Notes under the pieces: generated by a model
Told to the model about the DNA's origin: nothing
Database searches by the model: none
What the model saw: only the letters and a program-made list of their open reading frames with translations
Made by a program: the position numbers and the translations under genes
Assembly: GCA_027063215.1 (NCBI GenBank)
Contig: JAMOSE010000078.1
Span: 1 to 13,505 of the forward strand
Direction: 5' to 3'
DNA length: 13,505 bases
Origin: Sulfurimonas sp.
Lineage (GTDB): Bacteria; Campylobacterota; Campylobacteria; Campylobacterales; Sulfurimonadaceae
Part shown: in pieces, positions 6,166-13,505 of the stretch
Position numbering within the stretch: the first letter of the stretch is position 1
How the letters are laid out: the number at the start of each line of letters is the position of its first letter

Positions 6166-6201
6166 AAAAAAGAAAGTTAATAAAAAAGAAAGTAGAGTAA
6201 A

Positions 6202-6921
6202 ATGAGAGATTTTTTTAGAAGAATTGAAGATGGTGATGAGTTTATAGTAGAGACAGATATGAATGCATATGCATACAGTAACAAATATGGATGGCTTTTA
6301 AGTGTCTTTATAAAATTTGATGCGAGTGATGAAAATACAAAAGGCTTTGAAGAATTTTTAGAGACAAAAGAGTCCCTGATTATTGCCCTTGAACATGATG
6401 AAAAAGCAAAGTATGTCGGTGGACGCAGTATTGATGGATGGAGTGAGCTCTATTTTTATGCAGCAGAGTCAAAAGGGCTTGATAAAATTGTAGCAAAGAT
6501 TTTAGCACCGAGTTCTTATGTTTATGAAAGTCATACGGTACGGGATGGAAAATGGGATTTTCATCATAAAAATCTTACACCAAATGAGCTTGAATTGGCA
6601 CATATGCAAAGTGAAAAGATTATCTATCTTTTAGAAGAAGAGGGGGATGATTTAGCTGTAGTTCGTCCTGTTGAACATTATATCTCTTTTGATACGCCAA
6701 CACAAAAAGAGAAATTTTTACATGGATTGGACTTGGATGGTTTTCGTTTTAAAGATGAGGTTAGTTCTGAAGAATTTGAAAATGGGCTTGCTTTGATTTC
6801 AGAGCATGCCGTAACAAAAGAAGCGGTTCAAAAAGTTGTTGAAACACTCTTTGAAGCTATAAAAAGTGAACAGGGATATTATGAAGGTTGGAGTACAACG
6901 CTTGCTGGTGAAGAGTTTTAA
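6202..6921 (+). CDS. DUF695 domain fused to RraB-like (RNase E regulator type) domain
   Basis: Soluble cytoplasmic protein of 239 residues with two recognisable parts. Residues 1-125 fit DUF695: KYGWLLSVFIKFD, then GGRSIDGWSELYFYAAES, the typical position of the family's 'T-x-G-x-R-x-F-Y-F-Y' stretch. Residues about 130-239 fit RraB: a helix ending LLEEEGDD, then VEHYISFDTPTQKEKF, DGFRF, and the closing GYYEGWSTTL that matches the 'EYDGW' end of Escherichia coli RraB. RraB binds RNase E and slows mRNA decay. Helicobacter and Campylobacter rely on RNase J and RNase Y, so the partner here may be a different protein; that is inference. The fusion arrangement is known in other bacteria. The ribosome site is weak. 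It ends in TAATG, sharing one base with the next gene. Confidence 0.78.
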   Translation: MRDFFRRIEDGDEFIVETDMNAYAYSNKYGWLLSVFIKFDASDENTKGFEEFLETKESLIIALEHDEKAKYVGGRSIDGWSELYFYAAESKGLDKIVAKILAPSSYVYESHTVRDGKWDFHHKNLTPNELELAHMQSEKIIYLLEEEGDDLAVVRPVEHYISFDTPTQKEKFLHGLDLDGFRFKDEVSSEEFENGLALISEHAVTKEAVQKVVETLFEAIKSEQGYYEGWSTTLAGEEF

Positions 6922-8750
6922 TGTTTAAAATAGTCGGAGTTATTAATTATCTGTTTGTAGTTTTTTTAAATGCATTTACCGATCTTGGACATAAGATTAT
7001 TATTCAAAATACAATTTTTAAAGTCTATGACGGATCAACACAGATTGTTTTGACGGCTATTGTAAATGCTTTGATTTTACTGCCTTTTATATTGGTATTT
7101 TCGCCTTCAGGTTTTTTGGCTGACAGATTTCCAAAAAATAAGATTATGCAATACTCCGCACTCTTTGCCGTACTTATTACGCTGGGTATTACGTATGCTT
7201 ATTATCATGGTCAATTTGTGTTTGCTTTTACCATGACATTTCTTTTGGCACTGCAGAGTGCTATCTATGGACCGGCTAAGTATGGTTATATTAAAGAGCT
7301 TTTTGGAGATAAATATATCAGTGGTGGAAATGGTGCTGTTCAGGCGGTAACTACCGTTGCTATTCTTGGAGGTATTATCTTTTATACGGTGCTTTTTGAA
7401 AGTATGTATCAAGATAATTTTACAAGCGAAGCAGAAATTTTACAGGCTATAGCGCCTATCGGATGGCTTTTGGTTATCAGTTCAATTTTAGAATGGTTTT
7501 TAACATCAAAATTGCCAAATAAAATGAGAGCACGCAGTTGTAAAAAGTTTAATTTGAAAAAGTATATTACAGGCTTTTATCTTAAAAAGAATCTGAAAAC
7601 TTTAACGCGAAAAAGAGAGATTTTTGAAGCTGTTATTGCACTTGGACTTTTTTGGTCTATTTCGCAGGTAGTATTGGCTATATTTGGTGAATATGCAAAA
7701 GCAGAGCTTGGCGTGACAAATACCATTTATGTTCAAGGTGTAATGGCACTTGCAGGAATAGGAATTGTTGTAGGTTCTATCATGGCTGCAAAACTTTCAA
7801 AATATTATATCAATCTTGGAATAAGTGGTCTTGGAAGTATTGGAATTACTTTCATTGTTTTAACTATTCCTTTTATACACTCTATGGCAGTGATAGCTGT
7901 AATGTTTACTCTCTTTGGAATTCTCTCAGGTTTTATTCTTGTTCCATTAAATGCTTATATACAGCATCTTGCTTCGTCTATACATCTTGGTACTATACTC
8001 GCAGCAAATAATTTTATACAAAATATTTTTATGTTTTCCTTTTTGTTATTAACAACAATTTTTGCCTATTTTGGAATGAATGCAGAAGTCTTATTCTATT
8101 TAATGGGAGGAGTTGGAATTTATCTTGTTTATATCTTGTTTAAGAGATATGATGTCGATATATTTTGGGCACTCATGGAGATTTTAACTGCATTCCGACA
8201 TAAGTATATTTATCATGGTTTAGAAAATATTCCTGAAGATAAAGCAGTTTTACTTCTTGGTAACCATGTGAGTTGGCTTGATTGGATTCTTTTACAGTTA
8301 CCATTGAAAAGACGTATAAATTTTATGATGGATAAAGATATTTATCATTGGAAATGGCTACATCCTCTCTTTAAAAAAGGAGAAGTTATTCCTCTTTCAC
8401 CCCGAGCTTTTAAAGATGCTTTGAAAGAGGCGTCTAAACGATTGAAAAATGGTCGTATTGTTGGTATTTTTCCAGAGGGTGGAATTAGTCGTGATGGAAA
8501 GTTTGGAGAGTTTCATCGCGGTTATGAACTTATTGCAAAAGATTATGATGGTGTTATTATCCCTTTTTATATTGACAGTGGAATATTTGGCAGTACTTTT
8601 TCAAAATATAAAGTGAAAAATGCTAAACTTAATCCTTTTAAAAGACGAGAAATTCATATCTATTTTGATGAAGCAGTTTCCAAAGAGATTAAAAGCCAAG
8701 AATTGAAAAAAATTGTAGAAAAAATAAGGGACAAGTATGAAGCTAAATAA
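6921..8750 (+). CDS. LplT-like MFS transporter fused to PlsC-type acyltransferase
   Basis: Inner-membrane protein of 609 residues that probably flips lysophospholipid inward and re-acylates it. Residues 1-410 form an MFS transporter close to LplT: the N-terminal FTDLGHKIIIQN stretch, the MFS loop G64-F-L-A-D68-R69-F, and about a dozen hydrophobic helices. Residues 425-609 are a glycerophosphate acyltransferase domain with catalytic H449-x4-D454 (NHVSWLD) and the substrate motif F517-P-E519-G. In many bacteria this pair is followed by an acyl-ACP synthetase domain (full Aas, over 1,100 residues). Here the frame stops after the acyltransferase, so acyl-ACP or acyl-CoA must come from another protein. 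The end is not a visible break: the stop overlaps dgkA by 14 bases and dgkA has its own ribosome site. Translation is probably coupled on both sides. Confidence 0.88.
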   Translation: MFKIVGVINYLFVVFLNAFTDLGHKIIIQNTIFKVYDGSTQIVLTAIVNALILLPFILVFSPSGFLADRFPKNKIMQYSALFAVLITLGITYAYYHGQFVFAFTMTFLLALQSAIYGPAKYGYIKELFGDKYISGGNGAVQAVTTVAILGGIIFYTVLFESMYQDNFTSEAEILQAIAPIGWLLVISSILEWFLTSKLPNKMRARSCKKFNLKKYITGFYLKKNLKTLTRKREIFEAVIALGLFWSISQVVLAIFGEYAKAELGVTNTIYVQGVMALAGIGIVVGSIMAAKLSKYYINLGISGLGSIGITFIVLTIPFIHSMAVIAVMFTLFGILSGFILVPLNAYIQHLASSIHLGTILAANNFIQNIFMFSFLLLTTIFAYFGMNAEVLFYLMGGVGIYLVYILFKRYDVDIFWALMEILTAFRHKYIYHGLENIPEDKAVLLLGNHVSWLDWILLQLPLKRRINFMMDKDIYHWKWLHPLFKKGEVIPLSPRAFKDALKEASKRLKNGRIVGIFPEGGISRDGKFGEFHRGYELIAKDYDGVIIPFYIDSGIFGSTFSKYKVKNAKLNPFKRREIHIYFDEAVSKEIKSQELKKIVEKIRDKYEAK

Positions 8751-9108
8751 ACCAAAACATAATCTTTTTAGAAATGGAATGTATGCGGTAGAAGGGTTTA
8801 TAGATATTGTAAAGAATGAGACATCTTTTAAATGGCAGTTGTTGATGTTTTTTGTATTGGGTATTGTTGCTTGGGTATTACCAATTAGCTTTGGCTATGC
8901 GAGTGTACTTTTCTTGTCACTCTTTATTCCCATCCTTGCTGAAGTTGCAAATTCTGCACTGGAACGTGTTGTAGATCTTGTGACACAAGATTACCATATT
9001 TTAGCAAAACAAGCTAAAGATGCGGGAGCGACACTTGTCCTTTTAAGTCTTATTTTTATGGCTCTTATCTGGATAGCTGTTTTACTGCTTGCATTTGAAA
9101 TTGTTTAA
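8737..9108 (+). CDS. dgkA: Diacylglycerol kinase (prokaryotic DgkA)
   Basis: Small trimeric inner-membrane kinase that phosphorylates diacylglycerol with ATP to phosphatidic acid, returning lipid by-products to phospholipid synthesis. The 123-residue product matches the usual length. Active-site residues sit at the same numbers as in Escherichia coli DgkA: E28, E69, N72, E76 and D80 (E-V-A-N-S-A-L-E-R-V-V-D), followed by the conserved KQAKDAGA. Three hydrophobic helices lie near residues 34-52, 54-75 and 97-121. The ATG lies 14 bases inside the end of the preceding gene, supported by AAGGGA at 8726-8731. Its position between a lysophospholipid acyltransferase and a phospholipase fits a lipid-recycling role. 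Confidence 0.95.
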   Translation: MKLNKPKHNLFRNGMYAVEGFIDIVKNETSFKWQLLMFFVLGIVAWVLPISFGYASVLFLSLFIPILAEVANSALERVVDLVTQDYHILAKQAKDAGATLVLLSLIFMALIWIAVLLLAFEIV

Positions 9109-9117
9109 GGGAATAAT

Positions 9118-11310
9118 GTGAGATTTTTTCTTCTGTTTTTACTCTTTTTTACACTCTTAGGAGCACAGGAGCGACCAAAGATTGCACTTGTTCTTAGTGG
9201 TGGTGGCGCACGGGGTGGCGCACATGTTGGAGTGTTAAAGGTTTTGGAGAAAAATCGTGTCCCTATTGACATAATTGTTGGAACAAGTATGGGCTCTTTT
9301 ATGGGTGGACTCTATGCAGCAGGAGAGTCACCGCAAGAGATTGAAAAGATGCTTGTTACTACAGATTGGAAAGAGTACATTCGTGCAGATTTTGATCGTT
9401 TCAAAATTCCAATGCAAAGAAAGATGCTAGAGTATCAGTATCAAGGACGTATTGGTTTTGGAATTAATGCTCAAAATCAAGTTGTTTTGCCGACAGGTCT
9501 GCTCAAACGTGAACCCTTACTGCTAAAATTTGACGAATTAACGCAGGATGTTTATGACATCAGGGAGTTTGATAAACTCTCTATCCCTTTTCGTGCAGTA
9601 GCAACAAATATACAAAATGGTAGTGCTGTTATACTCAAGTCTGGTTCTCTTGGCAAAGCCATCTATGCATCGAGTGCAATTCCTGGCGGACTACAACCGA
9701 TAAATATTAATGGAATTGATTTAGTAGATGGTGGGGTGAGTGACAATATTCCCATTCAAGTTGCAAAAGATATGGGTGCTGATATTATTATAGCTGTTGA
9801 TGTCAGTGAAAATTTCTCTGAGACAGTTGATGTCAACTCATACTTTGTTGTTATGGGGCAGTTAGTCGATATTTTAATGCGTAAAAATGCCAATAAATCA
9901 CTTGAACTTTTAAGTGATAAAGATATTTTAATAACTCCAAATTTGGAGGGTTATACCGGTTTAGATGCAGATAAATATGCGCCAATTATCCAAAAAGGTT
10001 ATGAAGCAGCGCTCAAAAAAGAAAAGGTACTACAAAAGCTTTCTCTCTCAAAAGAGGAATATGCAAAATATAAAGAGCAACACAGACAAAAGCATAAACC
10101 AAAACAGATTATTATTGATGAGATAAAAATTGACAATGCAACTTATCTTGCGAATGATATTATAAGAAAACAGATACGACAAAAAGTAGGTGCGGCTTTA
10201 GATGCTGATGCTTTGCGTGAGGATATTTTAAATATCTATCATATGATGATTTTTGACAGTATTACTTACTCTATAAAAGAGAAAAACAGTAAGAACATTT
10301 TAGTAATAAAAACAACACCGAGTTGGAACAATAAGGGTGATGTACTTTTTTCTTTTTCATTAGATGACGACTTTAAAGGAAACTCTTTTTACTCGCTAAA
10401 AGTGGGATACTTAATGTATGGTATTAACTCTCTTGGTGCAGAGTGGCGTACAGATCTTGAGATAGGAAAGAAACAGCATTATGCTATGAGTTTTTATCAG
10501 CCTTTAGATGATGAGCAGATGTTTTATCTGCATCCATTTATTGGATATGAGAAGATGACCTATACTATTCCGACAGATACACTTGGAAATCAAGAGCTTG
10601 AAAGTATAGGATATGGAGGTGGTATTGGTTTTGGGGTTAATTTTACAAGAAGTTTTCGAGCAGAGTTAAGCTTTAATATGTATCAAGACAAATCAAAAAT
10701 AAATTTTTTGAACTATGATGAAAAATTTAAGGCAAGAGAGGCTAATCTAAAATTTTTATATGATTCGCTTGATAATTATAACTTTCCAAACAGTGGTGTG
10801 TTAGCTCAGTTACAATTGAAAAAAGATGCAAAGTCATGGGGAAGTGATTATGATTATGAACAGATATATGCAACGCTGCAAAAGCCCTTTAGCTACTTTA
10901 ATAACTCATTTATATTTTCTGCAAAATTTGGAAAAACAGATATAAAAAGCGCAATTAAAGGTGCTGTTACTCTCTCTGACAAGTTCTATCTTGGTGGAAT
11001 GTTTAATCTTTCTGGTTACCAGTCGTATGAATTAGTTGGCAATAATGTTGCATTTGGAAATTTAATGTATAGATACCGTTTGAAAAATGGTGGATTTTTT
11101 GGCTCACTTGGGATGCCCTTGTATGCCGGAGTAACTTTGGAGAGTGGAAATATTTGGGATGATGGAGCGAGTTTTACGTCTGATAATATGAAATATGCTT
11201 CTTCAATCTATCTCTCAGCAGATACGCCTTTTGGAGCATTGTATTTTACTTATGGCTATGCAAATGCAGATCATAAAAGTTTATATCTTACATTAGGAGA
11301 AAAATTTTGA
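9118..11310 (+). CDS. PlpD-like patatin phospholipase with POTRA and outer-membrane barrel (type Vd)
   Basis: Predicted phospholipase A exported to the outer membrane. Residues 1-16 are a signal peptide (MRFFLLFLLFFTLLGA), probably cut before Q17. Residues 20-300 are a patatin domain: oxyanion loop G28-G-G-A-R-G33, nucleophile S57 in G-T-S-M-G, and D204 in the DGG motif, forming the Ser-Asp dyad. Residues about 335-400 look like a POTRA domain. Residues 405-730 are a 16-strand-type barrel with alternating aromatic residues and a terminal Phe (LTLGEKF) as for BAM substrates. The 730 residues match Pseudomonas PlpD. The start is GTG, with AAGGGA in front; an ATG two bases earlier is followed at once by TGA and cannot start this frame. 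Whether the enzyme stays periplasmic-facing or is surface exposed is not visible. The end overlaps the next gene by 4 bases. Confidence 0.92.
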   Translation: MRFFLLFLLFFTLLGAQERPKIALVLSGGGARGGAHVGVLKVLEKNRVPIDIIVGTSMGSFMGGLYAAGESPQEIEKMLVTTDWKEYIRADFDRFKIPMQRKMLEYQYQGRIGFGINAQNQVVLPTGLLKREPLLLKFDELTQDVYDIREFDKLSIPFRAVATNIQNGSAVILKSGSLGKAIYASSAIPGGLQPININGIDLVDGGVSDNIPIQVAKDMGADIIIAVDVSENFSETVDVNSYFVVMGQLVDILMRKNANKSLELLSDKDILITPNLEGYTGLDADKYAPIIQKGYEAALKKEKVLQKLSLSKEEYAKYKEQHRQKHKPKQIIIDEIKIDNATYLANDIIRKQIRQKVGAALDADALREDILNIYHMMIFDSITYSIKEKNSKNILVIKTTPSWNNKGDVLFSFSLDDDFKGNSFYSLKVGYLMYGINSLGAEWRTDLEIGKKQHYAMSFYQPLDDEQMFYLHPFIGYEKMTYTIPTDTLGNQELESIGYGGGIGFGVNFTRSFRAELSFNMYQDKSKINFLNYDEKFKAREANLKFLYDSLDNYNFPNSGVLAQLQLKKDAKSWGSDYDYEQIYATLQKPFSYFNNSFIFSAKFGKTDIKSAIKGAVTLSDKFYLGGMFNLSGYQSYELVGNNVAFGNLMYRYRLKNGGFFGSLGMPLYAGVTLESGNIWDDGASFTSDNMKYASSIYLSADTPFGALYFTYGYANADHKSLYLTLGEKF

Positions 11311-12488
11311 AAAACAGAACTTTAATTATCGGTGCCGGTGGTGTTGGTCGTGTTGTAGCACATAAATGTGCAATGAATGCAGATATTTTTGGAGAAATTA
11401 CACTGGCAAGTCGTACAAAAAGCAAGTGTGATCAGATCGCTTCTGAGATTACAGAAGTGCATATTCATACAGCTACAGTTGATGCTGATAATACAGAAGA
11501 GTTGATAGCACTTATAAAAGAAGTTGATGCTACTATTGTTATTAATGTTGCTTTGCCATATCAGGATCTTACAATTATGGATGCCTGTATAGCAACTGGT
11601 GTGGATTATTTAGATACTGCAAACTATGAGCATCCGGATGAAGCGAAGTTTGAGTATAAAGAACAGTGGGCAAGAGACAGTGCTTTTAAAGAAGCTGGTA
11701 TTATGGGACTTTTAGGGAGTGGATTTGATCCGGGTGTGACAAATGTATTTTGTGCTTATGCGCAAAAGCATTACTTTGATGAGATCCATACTATTGATAT
11801 TTTAGATTGTAATGCAGGAGATCACGGCTACCCGTTTGCAACAAATTTTAATCCGGAAATTAACCTGCGTGAAGTGAGTGCAAAAGGGCGCTACTGGGAA
11901 GAGGGCAAATGGATAGAGACCGATCCTATGGAGATCAAAATGGTATGGGACTATCCAGAAGTTGGACCAAAAGATAGTTATCTGCTCTATCATGAGGAGA
12001 TGGAATCTCTTGTTAAGCACATCAAAGGGCTTAAACGAATACGCTTTTTTATGACCTTTGGAGAGAGTTATCTTACACATATGAAGTGTTTGGAGAATGT
12101 CGGTATGCTTGGCATTGAACCGGTTGAGCATCAAGGTCAAAAGATAGTGCCTATCGAGTTTTTAAAGACACTGCTTCCCGATCCGGCCTCACTTGGTCCT
12201 CGAACAAAGGGAAAAACAAATATCGGTATTGTAGCAGAGGGCATTAAAGACGGCAAAAAGAAAAAGATCTATATTTATCAGGTTAGTGATCATGAGCAGT
12301 GTTATAAAGAGGTAAAATCTCAGGCAGTTTCTTATACAACAGGTGTTCCGGCAATGATAGGGGCAAAGTTAATGCTTGAGAAAGTTTGGTATCAAGAGGG
12401 TGTGTATAATATGGAAGAGTTTGATCCTGATCCGTTTATGGATGAATTAAACAAGCAGGGACTTCCTTGGCAGGTAAAAGAACTTTAA
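11307..12488 (+). CDS. Carboxynorspermidine/carboxyspermidine dehydrogenase (saccharopine dehydrogenase family)
   Basis: Condenses a diamine with aspartate beta-semialdehyde and reduces the imine with NADPH, giving carboxyspermidine from putrescine or carboxynorspermidine from diaminopropane. In Campylobacter jejuni this route makes spermidine. The 393-residue protein starts with the nucleotide-binding loop G9-A-G-G-V-G14, then VINVALPYQD and GLLGSGFDPGVTNVF typical of the lysine-9-like branch. Family lengths are around 400. The start is a rare TTG overlapping the phospholipase stop (TTGA, 4 bases); AGGAG at 11295-11299, seven bases before it, supports that choice, and no ATG lies before codon 23. 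The next gene encodes the decarboxylase for its product. A true saccharopine (lysine) role is unlikely because of that neighbour. Confidence 0.92.
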   Translation: MKNRTLIIGAGGVGRVVAHKCAMNADIFGEITLASRTKSKCDQIASEITEVHIHTATVDADNTEELIALIKEVDATIVINVALPYQDLTIMDACIATGVDYLDTANYEHPDEAKFEYKEQWARDSAFKEAGIMGLLGSGFDPGVTNVFCAYAQKHYFDEIHTIDILDCNAGDHGYPFATNFNPEINLREVSAKGRYWEEGKWIETDPMEIKMVWDYPEVGPKDSYLLYHEEMESLVKHIKGLKRIRFFMTFGESYLTHMKCLENVGMLGIEPVEHQGQKIVPIEFLKTLLPDPASLGPRTKGKTNIGIVAEGIKDGKKKKIYIYQVSDHEQCYKEVKSQAVSYTTGVPAMIGAKLMLEKVWYQEGVYNMEEFDPDPFMDELNKQGLPWQVKEL

Positions 12489-12489
12489 G

Positions 12490-13505
12490 ATGCAAGAAGC
12501 TCACCTGCGTACTCCTTACTACCTTTGTGAAGAGGAACTTTTAGAGAACAACCTTAAAATCTTGGATCGCGTGCAAAAAGAGAGTGGAGCTAAAATTATT
12601 TTGGCGCTCAAAGGCTTTGCAATGTTTTCAACTTTTGATCTCGTTGCAAAATATCTCAAAGGGTGTACGGCAAGTGGACTTTATGAAGCAAAACTTGCTC
12701 GTGAAGAATTTTGCAGGCATAATCATAAGGCCGAAGTTCATACCTATTCGCCTGCTTTTAAAGAAGATGAGATTGAGGAGATAGCAAGAATTTCTGATCA
12801 TATAGTCTTTAATTCCCCAAATCAAATAAAAAGATTTCTTTGGAAAATAAAAGAGATTAATCCTGATATAGAGGTCTCTTTACGTGTCAATCCTGAACTC
12901 TCCTCTTCACCGGTAGATATCTATAATCCCTGTGGTCTTTACTCAAGACTCGGAACAACAGTTGAAAATTTTGATGAAACACTTCTAAAAGATCTTGATG
13001 GGCTGAATTTTCATGCACTCTGTGAACAAGATGCAGATGCTTTAGAAGCGGTTTTAGAGAGTTTTGATGCTAAATTTGGACAATACTGTAAGAATTTAAA
13101 GTATGTTAACTTTGGTGGTGGGCATCATATTACAAAAGATGGGTATAATATTGAGAAACTTATTTGCTTAATCAAAGCATTTAAGAAAAAATATCCACAT
13201 CTTACTATATATCTTGAACCAGGAGAAGCAGTTGGCTGGGAGAGTGGATATTTAGTTTCTACTGTTTTAGATATCTTTTCAAATGGAATGGATATTGCAA
13301 TTTTAGATACTTCCGCTGAAGCACATATGCCAGATACTTTGGCTATGCCATACCGTGCAGAGGTAAGAGGTGCCGGCAAAGCAGGTGAGAAAAAATATAC
13401 TTATCGATTAGGTGGCAATACCTGTTTAGCCGGTGATATTATGGGAGACTACTCTTTTGATAAGCCTTTAAAAGTTGGAGATAGAATCATTTTTGAAGAT
13501 CAGAT
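12490..13505 (+). CDS. nspC: Carboxynorspermidine/carboxyspermidine decarboxylase NspC (3' end outside window)
   Basis: PLP-dependent decarboxylase of the alanine-racemase fold that turns carboxyspermidine into spermidine, or carboxynorspermidine into norspermidine. The frame from ATG 12490 stays open to the window edge: 338 codons, so roughly 40 residues of the usual 380 are missing. PLP lysine is K41 in LALKGFA. Other family segments are SGLYEAKLA, FNSPNQIKRF, SLRVNPE, NFGGGHHIT (phosphate-binding glycines), YLEPGEAVGW and LDTSAEAHMPD. GGNTCLAGD holds the cysteine contributed to the partner's active site in the dimer. It starts 1 base after the dehydrogenase stop, and no strong ribosome site is seen, so coupled translation is likely. 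Identity is very secure; which polyamine is made depends on the diamine supply, probably putrescine. Confidence 0.95.
   Translation, partial: MQEAHLRTPYYLCEEELLENNLKILDRVQKESGAKIILALKGFAMFSTFDLVAKYLKGCTASGLYEAKLAREEFCRHNHKAEVHTYSPAFKEDEIEEIARISDHIVFNSPNQIKRFLWKIKEINPDIEVSLRVNPELSSSPVDIYNPCGLYSRLGTTVENFDETLLKDLDGLNFHALCEQDADALEAVLESFDAKFGQYCKNLKYVNFGGGHHITKDGYNIEKLICLIKAFKKKYPHLTIYLEPGEAVGWESGYLVSTVLDIFSNGMDIAILDTSAEAHMPDTLAMPYRAEVRGAGKAGEKKYTYRLGGNTCLAGDIMGDYSFDKPLKVGDRIIFEDQ

Noticed and set aside
8737..8750. Frameshift joining the LplT-PlsC frame to a lost downstream domain
   Set aside because: The downstream sequence encodes complete DgkA and then a complete phospholipase; no remnant of an AMP-ligase domain is visible in any frame.
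12584..12784. Plus-strand 66-codon open frame near the right edge
   Set aside because: It is a different frame inside nspC, whose own frame (from 12490) shows strong family motifs throughout.

Overview
The window looks like chromosomal DNA from a Campylobacterota bacterium, most likely a Sulfurimonas- or Sulfuricurvum-like member of the Campylobacterales. The support is AT-rich coding DNA with tightly packed genes, a RibB protein whose GTP cyclohydrolase II-like half has lost its zinc cysteines, and the adjacent pair for the carboxy(nor)spermidine route to polyamines. The genus is inferred from gene content and protein character only; no search was run.

Layout. Positions 1-126 (minus strand) hold the 5' part of a P4-type tyrosine integrase gene that runs off the left edge. 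It lies just past the 3' end of a minus-strand tRNA-Gln(UUG) gene, as expected for an element integrated at a tRNA. Upstream of tRNA-Gln, in the same transcript, is the initiator tRNA-fMet(CAU). Both are driven by a perfect consensus promoter (TTGACA-17-TATAAT) at 474-502. From 602 to the right edge every gene is on the plus strand: ribBX (riboflavin pathway), then an almost gap-free train of eleven genes with spacings from a 14-base overlap to a 64-base gap. In order they are an EI24/CysZ-type membrane protein, an 84-residue Cys-containing protein, a DUF4395 membrane protein, a thioredoxin-coupled-type arsenate reductase, an MtfA-like zinc peptidase with a membrane anchor, a DUF2130 coiled-coil putative nuclease, a DUF695-RraB fusion, an LplT-PlsC fusion, diacylglycerol kinase, a PlpD-like patatin/outer-membrane barrel protein, carboxy(nor)spermidine dehydrogenase, and carboxy(nor)spermidine decarboxylase, which is cut by the right edge.

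How the genes may work together. Three sub-modules stand out. (1) At 1683-4012, a CysZ-like protein, two neighbouring proteins sharing a C-x2-G-x-C-E motif, and a Cys-relay reductase suggest a thiol, sulfur or metal theme of unknown function. (2) At 6921-11310, a secreted patatin phospholipase, a lysophospholipid flippase fused to an acyltransferase, and DgkA together resemble a phospholipid breakdown-and-repair cycle. (3) At 11307-13505, the two enzymes that make spermidine or norspermidine from a diamine and aspartate semialdehyde are side by side. Promoter-like -10 elements are visible before ribBX, before the EI24 gene and, more weakly, before the DUF695-RraB gene. No rho-independent terminator was found anywhere in the plus-strand train.

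Most of the window is ordinary housekeeping sequence. The most interesting points are the phospholipid module, the shared Cys motif in adjacent unknown genes, the RraB-type domain in a lineage whose best-studied members lack RNase E, and the repeat-rich boundary of the integrated element. No stretch longer than 300 bases lacks a gene.
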